Shown: positions 1-10,094, counted from the stretch's first letter. The stretch: 64,000 nucleotides of DNA from JBEKIK01 sp050013075 (GCA_050013075.1 JBEKFZ010000005.1:1-64000), one strand, 5' to 3'. The notes: generated from the sequence alone by a model not told the origin. Program-made: numbers and translations.

Positions 1-1019
1 GATGGAACATCTTACGCGCCGAATCGGAAATCGCCGAACTGTACATACGCAAGGAATCTTACGCCTCGCAAACCGTAAAGCTTATCAACCGGCGCGAGGA
101 GCTTCGAGAGCGGCGCACGGAATTGACGGCCGAGGTCCAAAAAATCCGCGCCAAGATCCGCAAGTTCGAGGATAAAATCCATGCCCAGGAGCTCTCGGCC
201 AATGAAGTGCGGCACGAACGCTCGACCTTGGCCGAGCGCCTGCGCGAGGATTACGGCATCGAACTGGCCGAATTGGAACACGACACAAACGCCGAAGAGC
301 AGCACAAGCGCGAGGAAACGCAACTGGAGATCGACGACCTGAGACGCAAGATTGCCAATCTGGGCAGCGTCAACGTCGAGGCCCTGGAAGAACTCCAGCA
401 GTTGGAAGCCCGCGATAAAACCCTTTCCGACCAGTACCGCGACCTTGCCGACGCCAAGGCTTCTTTGGAAAAGATCATCGAAAAGATCAACACCGACAGC
501 CGGCGCCTGTTTATCGAGACGCTGGACACGATCCGCGGGCATTTTCAACAACTCTTCCGCGATCTGTTCGGCGGCGGCCATGCCGACATCGTCTTGGAAG
601 AGGGTGTGGATATTCTCGACTCCGGCGTCGAGATCGTTGCCCGGCCGCCGGGCAAGGAGCCGCGCAGCATCTCGCTTCTTAGCGGCGGCGAAAAAACGCT
701 CACCTGCGCGGCCATGCTTTTGGCCATCTTCCGCAGCCGGCCCAGCCCATTCTGCGTGCTCGACGAAGTCGATGCCGCGTTGGACGAGGCCAACATCGAC
801 CGCTTCATCAAGGTGCTCAAGGATTTTCTGGCCTGGACGCAATTCATCATCGTCACGCACTCGAAAAAAACCATGACCTGCGCGAACACCATCTACGGGG
901 TAACGATGCAGGAATCCGGCGTGTCGAAACAAGTCTCCGTCCGCTTCGAGGACGTAAGCGACGACGGCCACATAAAGCCCGAACGACTGGCCGCCGAAAA
1001 AGAAATTCAAGCCGCCTGA
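1..1019 (+). CDS. smc: Chromosome segregation protein SMC, C-terminal part (5' end outside window)
   Basis: The frame is open from base 3 and runs to the TGA at 1017-1019, so only the C-terminal third is present. The first ~180 residues are charged coiled coil. They are followed by the ABC-type head half: signature motif LLSGGEKTL, Walker B with D-loop (CVLDEVDAALDEAN) and the switch histidine (IIVTHSKKTM). This order is the C-terminal half of an SMC ATPase. SMC dimers bind ScpA/ScpB and organise and segregate the chromosome. RecN is less likely because the head is followed only by the short tail typical of SMC. The gene ends about 145 bp before the next start and no operon partner is visible. 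Confidence 0.95.
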   Translation, partial: WNILRAESEIAELYIRKESYASQTVKLINRREELRERRTELTAEVQKIRAKIRKFEDKIHAQELSANEVRHERSTLAERLREDYGIELAELEHDTNAEEQHKREETQLEIDDLRRKIANLGSVNVEALEELQQLEARDKTLSDQYRDLADAKASLEKIIEKINTDSRRLFIETLDTIRGHFQQLFRDLFGGGHADIVLEEGVDILDSGVEIVARPPGKEPRSISLLSGGEKTLTCAAMLLAIFRSRPSPFCVLDEVDAALDEANIDRFIKVLKDFLAWTQFIIVTHSKKTMTCANTIYGVTMQESGVSKQVSVRFEDVSDDGHIKPERLAAEKEIQAA

Positions 1020-1027
1020 TTTTGTAG

Positions 1028-1046
1028 TGCAAGCGTCTCGTTTGCA
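1028..1046. repeat. Short palindrome after smc
   Basis: TGCAAGCG and CGTTTGCA face each other across a TCT loop, with one G.T pair, just after the smc stop. It resembles the small intergenic palindromes common in planctomycete genomes. It could fold in the smc transcript, but no clean U-tract follows directly. Confidence 0.4.
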
Positions 1047-1165
1047 ATTTAGGCTTTAGGCTTGAGGCTTTTTTCGGGGGGGTAGCTTGAAATCCCTACA
1101 AATAATGTCTATAGTGATATTCTACTTTCGGTAGGAAATGCTATCACAAATTGATGGGAGCAGTC

Positions 1166-4100
1166 ATGGGCATCCTTGCACTACATCGACGCAGCGGGGT
1201 TCGGGCAAGACACAGTAATCGCGGGCAAAAATCTTCGCGTGATCCTTTTTCGATCCAACTGCGTTTCGAGCCGCTGGAAGATCGGCGGCTATTGTCGATC
1301 GGATTGGCCGACCTGCCCGTCGCGGCGCAGCACGCCATCTCATCGACACTCGGGCAGGACCAGTCCGCTTATCATGCAGCATCCGGTGCGGCGGGCGTGA
1401 CCTTGGCCAACATGGCCAACGGCTTCACCGCCGAAATGCAGTCGGGGGTCTTGCATGTCTCGGCCGGGTTGGACACCTGGGACATGTCGCTGGAAGGGCT
1501 GGGCTATGGCGGGGCGGTGCAGCCAGTGGGGACAGCCGAGACCTCGATCAACGGCAACCGGGTGGACTGCAACTATGGGGCGATCGGCGAGTGGTACGTC
1601 AACGGCCCGGGCGGATTGGAGCAGGGCTTTACCGTGGCTCCGCTGCCGCAGTCCGATGCCACAGGGTCGGTGACGGTGGAGTTGGCCTTGGGTGGCGACC
1701 TGAGGGGCACGGTCAACGCGGCCGGGGATGGACTGGTGCTCAGCCGGCCGGATGGCTCAGCCGCGCTCTCGTACACCGGGCTGGTGGCCTGCGACGCCAC
1801 GGGGAAGACGTTGCCGGCCTGGCTGGAAGTGCGGGCCGAGGGGGTCCGTCAGGACCTGTTGATCCACGTCAACTATGCCGGGGCCCAGGGCCTGATCACC
1901 ATCGATCCGTTCGTGCAGGATGCCAAGCTCACCGCGTCCGATGGCGCGGCATCCGACGCTTTCGGCTCGTCGGTTTCGATCAGCGGCAATACGGTGGTGG
2001 TCGGAGCATCCGACGCCAACAGCGGCCAAGGGGCGGCCTACGTGTTCACAGAGCCCGGCTCCGGTTGGGCGAACATGACCCAGATCGCCAAGCTCATCGC
2101 GTCCGATGGAAGGGCGGGCGACTATTTCGGCATGTCGGTTTCGATCAGCGGCGACACGGTGGTGGTCGGCAGTTACCAGGGGGCCTACGTGTTCACTGAG
2201 CCTACCTCCGGTTGGGCGAACATGACCCAGACCGCCAAGCTCACCGCGTCCGATGGCGCGGCGTACTATTTCGGCGAATCGGTTTCGATAAGCGGCGAAG
2301 GCAACACGGTGGTGGTCGGAGCGAATGGCCGCAACAGCCAGCAGGGGGCGGCCTACATGTTCACTGAGCCCATCTCCGGTTGGGCGGACATGACTCAGAC
2401 TGCCAAGATCACTGCGTCCGATAGCGCGGCGGGCGATTATTTCGGCAACTCGGTTTCGATCAGCGGCGACAGCGACACGGTGGTGGTCGGAGCGGACCGG
2501 GCCACAATCGGCACCAACAGCAACCAGGGGGCGGCCTACGTGTTCACTGAGTCTGGCTCCGGTTGGGGCAGCATGACCGAGACCGCCAAGCTCACCGCGT
2601 CCGATGGCGCGCAGAGCAACGAGTTCGGCTCGTCGGTTTCGATCAGCGGCGACACGGTGGTGGTTGGAGCGTGTTATGCCAACAGCCAGGGGGCGGCTTA
2701 TGTGTTCACTGAGCCCGGCTCCGGTTGGGCGAACATGACCCAGACTGCCAAGCTCACCGCGTCAGATGGCTCGGACGAATTCGGCTCGTCGGTTTCGATC
2801 AGCGGCGACACGGTGGTGGTCGGATCGGACCATTCCTACGTCGGCGCCAACCAATACCAGGGGGCGGCCTACTTGTTCACTGAGCCCGGCTCCGGTTGGG
2901 CGAACATGACCCAGACCGCCAAGCGCACCGCGTCCGATGGCGCGGCGCAGGACGTGTTCGGGAACTCGGTTTCGATCAGCGGCAACACGGTGGTGGTCGG
3001 AGCGCGATATGCAACGGTCGGCGCCAACAGCCACCAGGGGGCGGCCTACGTGTTCGGGCAGGGCCTACCCCCTAGCCCCGTCGTCACCGCTATCGCTCCC
3101 TCGTCAGGCCCCGCGACCGGCGGCACCTCGGTGATGATCACCGGAACGAATCTGGCCGACGCGACCGAAGTGGATTTCGGCAGCACCCCGGCGATCATTA
3201 CCATCGACACGCCCACGCAGATCGTGGCCACGAGTCCGGCGGGCACGGCGGGAATGGCGGACGTGACGGTTGTAACGGCCGGCGGCAGTTCAGCAACGTC
3301 GTCGGCCGACCAGTTCACATACGTGCCAACCGTTGTTTGGACCGGCGCGGGAACTACTGACAATTGGTCTGAAGCGGCTAACTGGGATACCGATGCAGTC
3401 CCTCAACCGACAGATTGGGTAATCTTTGACGGCACAAGCGTTAAAAATTCATACATTGACACCGGTTTTAGCGGCACGATCGCGGACATTACCTTAAATA
3501 ATGGTTACACAGGCACAATCTATCAGCAACGCTCCCTTGCTATAACAGGGAACTATTCACAGTCTTCAGGATGGTTTATTTCCCCGCCGAATTTACCCTT
3601 CTCTGTAGGCCAGAGTTTTTATGTTTCCCAGGATTTTAATGCTTCATCTCCCGGAGGGTTTTCTCGTAACACCGGCATAGGCACAACCGATAACCCAATA
3701 TTAATATATGATGTTTACGGTTTGGAGGCAATGGAAGATTATTGGAATCCGAATGCCAGTTTCAAGTTGAACAATAACATCGACGCCTCAACCACCATCA
3801 ACTGGAACGAGGGGCAAGGATTTTCTCCGATCGGCGGTTCGAGCGGTATGTTCATGGGCTCATTAGACGGAAACGGCAACACCATCTCAAATCTCTACAT
3901 CAATATCAGCGACCCTTCCCAGACTTATGTAGGGCTGTTCGGCTACAATTATCTTACTATTAAAAATCTCGGCCTGATCAACTGCTCCATCACCGGTCCT
4001 GGTAACCGTGACATCGATAATTACACAGGAAGCATTTCCGGTTATAATTACGGCAACATCATCAACTGCTATAATACAGGGAGCGTTTCCGGTGGTAGCA

Positions 4101-6511
4101 ACGAAGGAGGATTGGTCGGGCTGGATAGCGGTATTATCTTAAACTGCTATAACACCGGGAATATTTCCGGTAGTAGAGCAGGTGGATTGGCTGGGCGCAC
4201 TTACGGTACCGGCAGAATCTCCAACTGCTACAACAGCGGGAATATTTCCGGTGGTGAGGCAGGAGGATTGGTCGGATGGTTTAATTACGCCACCATCTCT
4301 AACTGCTATAACATCGGGAATATTTCCGGTTATAACTCAGGAGGGTTGGTTGACTGGAATGGCGGCCCCATCTCCAACTCTTATAACACCGGGAGTGTTT
4401 CTCAAACCGATGGCGATCCCAATAATGGTTTTGTAGGAGGAGTGGCCGGTAGTAATGTGGCGGGCACCATCACCAACTCTTATAACACAGGGAGCGTTTC
4501 CGGTAGGCATTACGTAGGGGGATTTGTCGGGTGGAATTATTATGGAACAATTTCGAACTGCGGCTGGTGGACGGGGGCGAGCAGCGATTCCGGAGCCAGC
4601 CTTACTTATAATGAATCCGACAAGCACGTCTTCACCAATCCGAGCCACGGCGTATACACCGCCGGATCACCCGCTTGGGACTTTAGTTCGATTTGGACTA
4701 TAAATACAGGCGTAAGCTATCCTGTTCTCCGGTGGCAAGTCACGACCGTTGTATCCACAGACCACCCCTCCGGTTCTGTCTACGGCCAGGCGGTCGCCTT
4801 CACCGCCAGGGTGAGCACCATTGTTTCCGGGATGGGTACGCCCACCGGCACCGTGACCTTCGAGGATGGGGCCACGGTGCTGGGCACGGTGAGCCTCAGC
4901 GGCGGCACGGTCACGTACAGCACCTCGATGCTTGCCGCTGGCAGCCATTCCGTCGCGGCCATCTACGGCGGCGACAGTAACTTTACCGGCAGCATCTCAC
5001 CAACCCTCAACCAGGTCATCGCTAAGGCCACAACAACCACGGATGTAACCTCAAGCAACGATTCCTCACCCTACGGCCATTCGGTAACTTTCACGTCGAC
5101 GGTAACGCCAACCAGCGGGAGCGGTGAAACCGGCACCGTGCAGTTTCAAATCGATGAAAGCAATGTTGGTTTCCCGGTGACACTAATTGGTGGAGCGGCC
5201 ACGTACAGCACCTCGACTCTTGCCGTCGGGAGCCATTCCGTCGTGGCCATCTACAGCGGTGACAGCAACTTTGTCGGCAGTACCTCGCCATCCTACACGT
5301 ATACGATTACGACTATAACTCGCACCTGGGACGGCGGCAGCACGGCAAATAATCTATGGAAGACCAAGGAAAACTGGGTTGACGATGTAGCGCCGGTGGC
5401 AGGAGACAATCTGATATTTCCAGCATTAATCCCTCCTGAGCCACACAGTGTCTACAACGACTTTACCAATGGGACCATCTTCGGTTCGATTACCTTCGCC
5501 GGGGCGGGATATAATCTTACGGGCAATTCGTTCCAAGTGTCGGCGGGCATCGAATTGAACAATGTAACTCTGACCATCGAAATTGCACAAACCATGTTAA
5601 TCGAGGGGAATATTAGTGGCACGGGCGGTATCACCAAAACCGGCGGCGGCGTGTTGACCTTGACCGGCACAAACACCTACAGCGGCGATACCATGGTGCT
5701 GGGGGGGCAACTTCACACGGGCCAAATCGGTGCAAACGGCCTGCCTACTACAAAAGTCGTAGTGCAAGGGAACGCTACACTTACGGCAGATTCGATAGTC
5801 ACCGATACATTGACCATCGGTGACTGCGGCACGATGACGATTAGCCCGATTTCTTCCGGTCCAGAATCTAAAGAAACTATTAACGACGTTGACGTTATTA
5901 CAAATACCTCGGTAAATAACATAAAGACGGATCCCATTTCTTTAGACACTAGTTCTCTTGATCCGGCCATGGCTCTCAGACCAGTCGTAATTGACCAACC
6001 TTTGTCGGCCGAGACCATCGATACGGCCCTGGCTCCCGCACCCGTTGTTTATGACCAACCTTTGCCGGCCGAGACCATCGATACGACCCCCGCTTCCTCC
6101 GCACCCGTCGCACTCAATCTGTCTTTATCGGCCAAGCCTGTCGAAATACTGCCAAGCCGGGAGTCGAGTGCTAAAATCTGCGACTTCCTTTTCAGCCAAC
6201 CGGAACAAGAGGTTTTATTTCCAACTGCCGGCACGAACTCATTGTCAAACGATGCTCCCGTCAAATCGCCTGGTTCAGAACACGAAAAACAATCGAACAC
6301 ATCGCTTGTTTTTGATAGCGTTCCAGGACAGAAATCTTTCTTCCCGCAGTCTATTATTTCCATTACGTCGGCACGAGATACGGCTTTACAACAAACATTG
6401 CACGAGGATTGGCGCGCTGATTGGTTTTGGAATGGTGATTTAGAAAACATCAAGAAGCGACAAAAGGGCAATTTTAGTAATACAGTGCACTTGGCATGGG
6501 CCCTTGTTTAA
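1166..6511 (+). CDS. Giant LEPR-motif extracellular protein: FG-GAP repeats, IPT/TIG, GLUG repeats, Ig-like domains, strand repeat
   Basis: I chose the ATG at 1166 because GGGAG sits 5 nt upstream; a TTG at 1151 and ATG at 1154 are in frame. The N-terminus carries the planctomycete LEPR-type motif (RFEPLEDRRLLS, about residues 33-44), thought to mark export. Then follow a region of unknown fold, seven FG-GAP-like units (FGSSVSISG...TVVVGA) consistent with a seven-bladed propeller, an IPT/TIG domain (IAPSSGPATGGTSV), GLUG repeats (NCYNTGSVSGG...GGLVG), two Ig-like domains with a Y(S/G)GDSNF motif, and an autotransporter-type strand repeat (GGGVLTLTGTNTYSGDT). The last ~200 residues are low complexity with a duplicated DQPL.AETIDT. 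There is no PEP-CTERM or dockerin tail. Likely a cell-surface or matrix protein; ligand unknown. It appears monocistronic. Confidence 0.88.
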   Translation: MGILALHRRSGVRARHSNRGQKSSRDPFSIQLRFEPLEDRRLLSIGLADLPVAAQHAISSTLGQDQSAYHAASGAAGVTLANMANGFTAEMQSGVLHVSAGLDTWDMSLEGLGYGGAVQPVGTAETSINGNRVDCNYGAIGEWYVNGPGGLEQGFTVAPLPQSDATGSVTVELALGGDLRGTVNAAGDGLVLSRPDGSAALSYTGLVACDATGKTLPAWLEVRAEGVRQDLLIHVNYAGAQGLITIDPFVQDAKLTASDGAASDAFGSSVSISGNTVVVGASDANSGQGAAYVFTEPGSGWANMTQIAKLIASDGRAGDYFGMSVSISGDTVVVGSYQGAYVFTEPTSGWANMTQTAKLTASDGAAYYFGESVSISGEGNTVVVGANGRNSQQGAAYMFTEPISGWADMTQTAKITASDSAAGDYFGNSVSISGDSDTVVVGADRATIGTNSNQGAAYVFTESGSGWGSMTETAKLTASDGAQSNEFGSSVSISGDTVVVGACYANSQGAAYVFTEPGSGWANMTQTAKLTASDGSDEFGSSVSISGDTVVVGSDHSYVGANQYQGAAYLFTEPGSGWANMTQTAKRTASDGAAQDVFGNSVSISGNTVVVGARYATVGANSHQGAAYVFGQGLPPSPVVTAIAPSSGPATGGTSVMITGTNLADATEVDFGSTPAIITIDTPTQIVATSPAGTAGMADVTVVTAGGSSATSSADQFTYVPTVVWTGAGTTDNWSEAANWDTDAVPQPTDWVIFDGTSVKNSYIDTGFSGTIADITLNNGYTGTIYQQRSLAITGNYSQSSGWFISPPNLPFSVGQSFYVSQDFNASSPGGFSRNTGIGTTDNPILIYDVYGLEAMEDYWNPNASFKLNNNIDASTTINWNEGQGFSPIGGSSGMFMGSLDGNGNTISNLYINISDPSQTYVGLFGYNYLTIKNLGLINCSITGPGNRDIDNYTGSISGYNYGNIINCYNTGSVSGGSNEGGLVGLDSGIILNCYNTGNISGSRAGGLAGRTYGTGRISNCYNSGNISGGEAGGLVGWFNYATISNCYNIGNISGYNSGGLVDWNGGPISNSYNTGSVSQTDGDPNNGFVGGVAGSNVAGTITNSYNTGSVSGRHYVGGFVGWNYYGTISNCGWWTGASSDSGASLTYNESDKHVFTNPSHGVYTAGSPAWDFSSIWTINTGVSYPVLRWQVTTVVSTDHPSGSVYGQAVAFTARVSTIVSGMGTPTGTVTFEDGATVLGTVSLSGGTVTYSTSMLAAGSHSVAAIYGGDSNFTGSISPTLNQVIAKATTTTDVTSSNDSSPYGHSVTFTSTVTPTSGSGETGTVQFQIDESNVGFPVTLIGGAATYSTSTLAVGSHSVVAIYSGDSNFVGSTSPSYTYTITTITRTWDGGSTANNLWKTKENWVDDVAPVAGDNLIFPALIPPEPHSVYNDFTNGTIFGSITFAGAGYNLTGNSFQVSAGIELNNVTLTIEIAQTMLIEGNISGTGGITKTGGGVLTLTGTNTYSGDTMVLGGQLHTGQIGANGLPTTKVVVQGNATLTADSIVTDTLTIGDCGTMTISPISSGPESKETINDVDVITNTSVNNIKTDPISLDTSSLDPAMALRPVVIDQPLSAETIDTALAPAPVVYDQPLPAETIDTTPASSAPVALNLSLSAKPVEILPSRESSAKICDFLFSQPEQEVLFPTAGTNSLSNDAPVKSPGSEHEKQSNTSLVFDSVPGQKSFFPQSIISITSARDTALQQTLHEDWRADWFWNGDLENIKKRQKGNFSNTVHLAWALV
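1920..3060 (+). repeat. Seven tandem FG-GAP-type units inside the LEPR protein
   Basis: Seven direct repeats of about 150 bp each encode K(L/I)TASDG ... FG.SVSISG(N/D)TVVVGA ... GAAYVFTEP.SGW. The nucleotide sequence is nearly as conserved as the protein, which suggests recent tandem duplication or ongoing gene conversion. Confidence 0.85.
3960..4560 (+). repeat. Tandem GLUG-type repeats inside the LEPR protein
   Basis: About eight units of roughly 70 bp encode NCYN(T/I)G(S/N)(V/I)SG...GGLVG. This segment is more A/T rich than the FG-GAP segment before it, which hints that the modules of this protein were assembled from different sources. Confidence 0.75.
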
Positions 6512-6710
6512 AAACATTGTTGCATATAGCGGGCGTCTTGTTTTTTGACTGGGAGCAAAATTACGCTTGTTGTGGACAGCAGAAGAACAGGTCTTATTTG
6601 TCGCGCAGGTTAATGTCAGTTACCGACTTACATATATCTTTTCAGTTTTATCTCTACTCGTAAACCGCACCCTATCTTGCAGGGGATAGGTAAAAATCGT
6701 AAAATTATCT

Positions 6711-6797
6711 TTTAGGGATTCTAACAATACCCAGCCACCCTCACCCCCGGCCCCTCTCCCGCGAGCGGGCGAGGGGAGTATTGTTAGAGTCCCTAAA
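6711..6797. repeat. MITE-like element: 20-bp inverted arms around a C-rich/G-rich REP palindrome
   Basis: The left arm 6711-6730 (TTTAGGGATTCTAACAATAC) is matched in inverted orientation by 6778-6797 with one mismatch. Between the arms lies a second palindrome, about 6735-6778 (CCCTCACCCCCGGCCCC ... GCGAGGGGAG), of the same family found inside the CCA-transferase and addA genes. The intergenic region 6512-6839 otherwise holds an AT-rich stretch with no recognised site. Confidence 0.7.
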
Positions 6798-6839
6798 TAT
6801 CTCCAATAAGTTTTTTAACTTTTAGGCGGAGGTTCTACC

Positions 6840-8609
6840 ATGTATGGATTGCGTCTGTACCATATTATTTCCGCAATTCCTCTTATTTTCGCGGCAAGCG
6901 ACCTACTTTGGGCGGAGGATAATGTTCCGCTTTTGCGTTACGGTTTCGCGGCCGGCAAGCAATATGCCTTCCAAGTGAAAATCCAAGCGGAAGCGGAAAA
7001 GTACGACGAGGTTCGCGAAGGCGTTTTAACTTACACCGTCACTTCGGCTAAAGAAAAGGAATTCGTGCTTAAACCATCGGGAACGTTGCCTGTTCAGATT
7101 AAACCTCATGCAAACGAAATTATCATACCAAGAGGTCCATTGGGTCTGATGGGGCCAAGGGGTTTTAGGGGACCTGGATTCCAGGAGGGGATAACATTCA
7201 ATCGGCAAGGTGAAAAGATCGTTTCCCGGGAATTGACGCCCCTTCCCTATTTATTGGGTGATATGGAATTGCTGGTGATCGAAGAATTTCCGGTCGAGGC
7301 CAAGTCGAGTTGGGAAAAGCAAAAGGAAGTCGAGATTGTGGAACGGGATTCCGGCGGGCCCTTTCCCCGATTTGCGTTCGGCGGAACTCGCATGGCCGAA
7401 GGCAAACATACCACGGCCAAGGAACAAATCAATTATGCGGTTTTAAAAAACGATAAAGACGCGATTGAAATTTCCAAAAAATACTCCTTGCTCGCTAGCC
7501 CGGTAGCGGATAACCCCAACCGTTTTGAGATGACCGGAGAAGGACAATTCACTTTCGACTTGACCGAAGGAGTCATTAAGTCGTTTTCGATGAAATATGA
7601 ATGTCGGGAAAACGAGAAGAACGTGATCCGAAAGTACCCCATCGCTTTGACGTATCGTTTGCTCTCGCCCGAGGAATTGGCGGAGCAGAAAAAAAAGGCC
7701 GAGGAAGCCCGGGCGGCGGCGGCAAAAGCCGCGGAACCGAAAAACTTTGACCCCGGCGAACGGGGGCGTTTGCTGAGAGAACTGAAATCCACCGACACCA
7801 ATCGCATTAAAACCGCGGCCGATCGCCTTGCCAAAGCGCCTGTGGATGATCATCCCGCGGATATTTCCAAAGCCCTTGCCATATTACTGCGTAATTCGGA
7901 CGAAGGGGTTCAACAATCGGCGGTCAAGGCGCTCGTGGTTTGGGCCACGCCCGAGGCCGAAAACGCGCTAATCAAGGCCAGCCAGTCGGAAAACGTTTTT
8001 CTGCGCAACCCCGCGATCGAAGCCCTTGGAAATTTGAAATCGGCTAAAGCCGCCGAGGCCGTGGCCGCGCAAATGTACCGGCAAAACAGTCGCCGGGAAG
8101 CGTCAAAGGCCCTTAAAGCCATGGGCCCGATCGCCGAAGACGCGACAATCGACTGCCTGAATGATCGGGACATGTGGGTCCGCGCCGAATCATGTTTGGT
8201 CTTGCAAGAAATCGGCGGAAAAAAGAGTTTGCAGGCTTTGCGAGACATGTCTTTAAAACTTGCCGGTAATGCGCCGAGGGAGGCATCAAAAGCCATCTCC
8301 GCCATCGAACTGCGATTGGAATCCGAACCAGATACAGCCGTGTCGGAAGGTGCGAAAGCCAAGCCGGCCGATTCGGCTAGTTCCACGCCGGCGGAAAGTT
8401 CGGCTGGACTGCGAACATGGCACGACGCCAGCGGCACATTTTCAGTGGAAGCGGTCATGCTTTCGCAGCAAGACGGCAATGTCGTACTCCAGAAAAAAGA
8501 CGGGAAAACGGTCCGCGTTGTCATTGAAAAACTTTCCCCCGCCGACAAAAAATACGTCGCCGAACACGCCGGCGATACACCGAGCAAAGCGGAAAATCCG
8601 TTTCAATAG
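6840..8609 (+). CDS. Secreted HEAT-repeat protein with C-terminal SHD1 domain
   Basis: GGAGG lies about 8 nt before this ATG. The first ~25 residues form a signal peptide ending near LLWAED. Residues ~30-290 are a domain I do not recognise. Residues ~310-490 contain HEAT-like helices (alternating short Ala/Leu-rich helices such as AVKALVVWATPEAENALIKA). Residues ~525-580 match the SHD1 domain common in planctomycete secreted proteins (RTWHDASGTFSVEA ... VVLQKKDGKTVRVVIEKLSP). An Ala/Lys/Glu linker separates the first two regions. The role is presumably a periplasmic or surface scaffold; no catalytic motif is visible. The stop overlaps the next start by one base, so the two are probably co-translated. 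Confidence 0.8.
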   Translation: MYGLRLYHIISAIPLIFAASDLLWAEDNVPLLRYGFAAGKQYAFQVKIQAEAEKYDEVREGVLTYTVTSAKEKEFVLKPSGTLPVQIKPHANEIIIPRGPLGLMGPRGFRGPGFQEGITFNRQGEKIVSRELTPLPYLLGDMELLVIEEFPVEAKSSWEKQKEVEIVERDSGGPFPRFAFGGTRMAEGKHTTAKEQINYAVLKNDKDAIEISKKYSLLASPVADNPNRFEMTGEGQFTFDLTEGVIKSFSMKYECRENEKNVIRKYPIALTYRLLSPEELAEQKKKAEEARAAAAKAAEPKNFDPGERGRLLRELKSTDTNRIKTAADRLAKAPVDDHPADISKALAILLRNSDEGVQQSAVKALVVWATPEAENALIKASQSENVFLRNPAIEALGNLKSAKAAEAVAAQMYRQNSRREASKALKAMGPIAEDATIDCLNDRDMWVRAESCLVLQEIGGKKSLQALRDMSLKLAGNAPREASKAISAIELRLESEPDTAVSEGAKAKPADSASSTPAESSAGLRTWHDASGTFSVEAVMLSQQDGNVVLQKKDGKTVRVVIEKLSPADKKYVAEHAGDTPSKAENPFQ

Positions 8610-9592
8610 TGACTAAATCTAAACATACAAGTGATGAAATAATTTTCCGCGTTCTGCCGCGGCAAGTGGGGGAAACTGTTGGGGCGGCACTAAGGGTGTG
8701 GCTGCCGAATCAATCGTGGTCGCAGGTGCGCAAGCTGATCGAGTCGCGGCGGGTGATGCTTAGCGGGAATCTTTGCGTCGATCCGGCCAGGCGGCTGAAA
8801 TTGCAGGACGCGGTGAAAATCCTGCCGCGGCCTATGGCCGCGCCGCCCGACGAGGCTGATATTCGCATTGTTTACCTCGACGCTCATGTGGTAGTTGTTG
8901 AAAAACCTGCCGGGATCACTTCCACGCGGCACAAAGAAGAAAAAAACTGGCCAAAACGGAGAAAACAACTCCAGCCGACGCTCGATGAAATGCTGCCGGC
9001 CGTGATCGCCAGGCAGGAAGGCCGGCGGGCGAAAAGCAAATTGCCGATCGTTCGGGCGGTGCATCGCCTGGATCGCGATACTAGCGGCCTGATGGTTTTT
9101 GTCCGAACCCCTGCCGCTCAAAAACATCTGGAGCACCAATTCCGCAAGCACGCCACTAAGCGGCGCTATTTGGCCATAGTACACGGCCACGTGAAAGAGC
9201 AGACCATCGAATCCCACTTGGTTCGCGACCGTGGCGATGGCATCCGCGGCAGCACTACCTTGCCCAAAGCCGGCAAACTTTCCATTACCCACGTAAGACC
9301 GATAGAGAAATTAGGCAATTATACCCTCGTGGAATGTCGGCCCGAGACGGGCCGTACGCATCAAATCCGCATCCACCTGGCCGAGATCGGTCATCCGCTT
9401 TGCGGCGAAAAGATTTACTTGCAACCGTTGTTCCGACAGCCGCTTAAAGACACAAGCGGGGCCCCGCGATTGGCCCTATGTGCAGTGGAACTGACGTTTC
9501 AGCATCCCATTTCCGGGAAAACGATGCATTTTGAGTCGCCTTTGCCGGCTGATCTGAAGACGTTTATCAAGTCTCTGCGAAAAGGCGGGTAA
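8609..9592 (+). CDS. RluA-family pseudouridine synthase
   Basis: Starts at a GTG sharing one base with the preceding TAG. An S4-type RNA-binding domain occupies residues ~30-75 (VRKLIESRRVMLSGN). The synthase domain follows, with the RluA catalytic loop HRLDRDTSGLMVF, whose Asp is the nucleophile, and the C-terminal motif GRTHQIRIHLAEIGHP. It isomerises uridine to pseudouridine in rRNA or tRNA; family membership alone does not give the position. Length 327 is normal. A Lys/Arg-rich insert (~110-145: HKEEKNWPKRRKQLQP and onward) is longer than in the E. coli proteins. Coupling to a secreted HEAT/SHD1 gene is not functionally obvious. Confidence 0.9.
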   Translation: MTKSKHTSDEIIFRVLPRQVGETVGAALRVWLPNQSWSQVRKLIESRRVMLSGNLCVDPARRLKLQDAVKILPRPMAAPPDEADIRIVYLDAHVVVVEKPAGITSTRHKEEKNWPKRRKQLQPTLDEMLPAVIARQEGRRAKSKLPIVRAVHRLDRDTSGLMVFVRTPAAQKHLEHQFRKHATKRRYLAIVHGHVKEQTIESHLVRDRGDGIRGSTTLPKAGKLSITHVRPIEKLGNYTLVECRPETGRTHQIRIHLAEIGHPLCGEKIYLQPLFRQPLKDTSGAPRLALCAVELTFQHPISGKTMHFESPLPADLKTFIKSLRKGG

Positions 9593-9838
9593 GGTGTATG
9601 CTAATGACATTAGAAGTTGACTAAAATTAGCATGTCTATCTATACAATCTGTATTTCCCAACTTATCCATACTTCCGTATTATTCCTTAAAACTACTTGT
9701 CTATTTTGAAATCTAGAATTTTAGGGCGGTCGCCACTTCCGTTAAGAGCGGTACGATCGGTCGAATCGTTAAGATCGGAGAAAGACTTTAAAGTCCACCC
9801 CTGTTTAGATTCGAAGAACAATTTCGGAAGGCTTGTTT

Positions 9839-9968
9839 CGCGATAGAATAATTGTATTAGTTTTGTCGCGGATACAGGCCGCAGGGGGGAACCTGCCTAG
9901 AAGACCATGTGATAACAGTCCACCGAATACTCTCCAGGGTGGTCTGTTTTCTAGTCACGCCCCTTTTT
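9839..9968 (+). ncRNA. Candidate structured RNA with terminator-like tail
   Basis: A long hairpin is visible at 9897-9954: CTAGAAGACCA pairs with TGGTCT(GTT)TTCTAG. It is enclosed by a GGGG tract near 9884 that can pair with CCCC at 9960-9963 before a T5 run. A smaller hairpin (GCGATAGAA ... TTTTGTCGC, about 9839-9869) precedes it. I could not match it to RNase P, tmRNA, 4.5S or 6S consensus. It sits in the 728-bp gap 9593-10320, where no protein gene is evident. Confidence 0.35.
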
Positions 9969-10094
9969 GCGAGTAATTTGCCTGGAAAATTATGTCAGGA
10001 GTTAGAGGGAATCGAAATAGGTTGGTTGGAACGCACCTTCTCTATTTTACGGATTTTCTCTGGCTTCCGGATGCCCCGGTTGCCGATGTAGTAA

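Noticed and set aside
3960..4560. Regular ~70-bp periodicity as a CRISPR-like array
   Set aside because: It is inside an open frame and encodes GLUG protein repeats.
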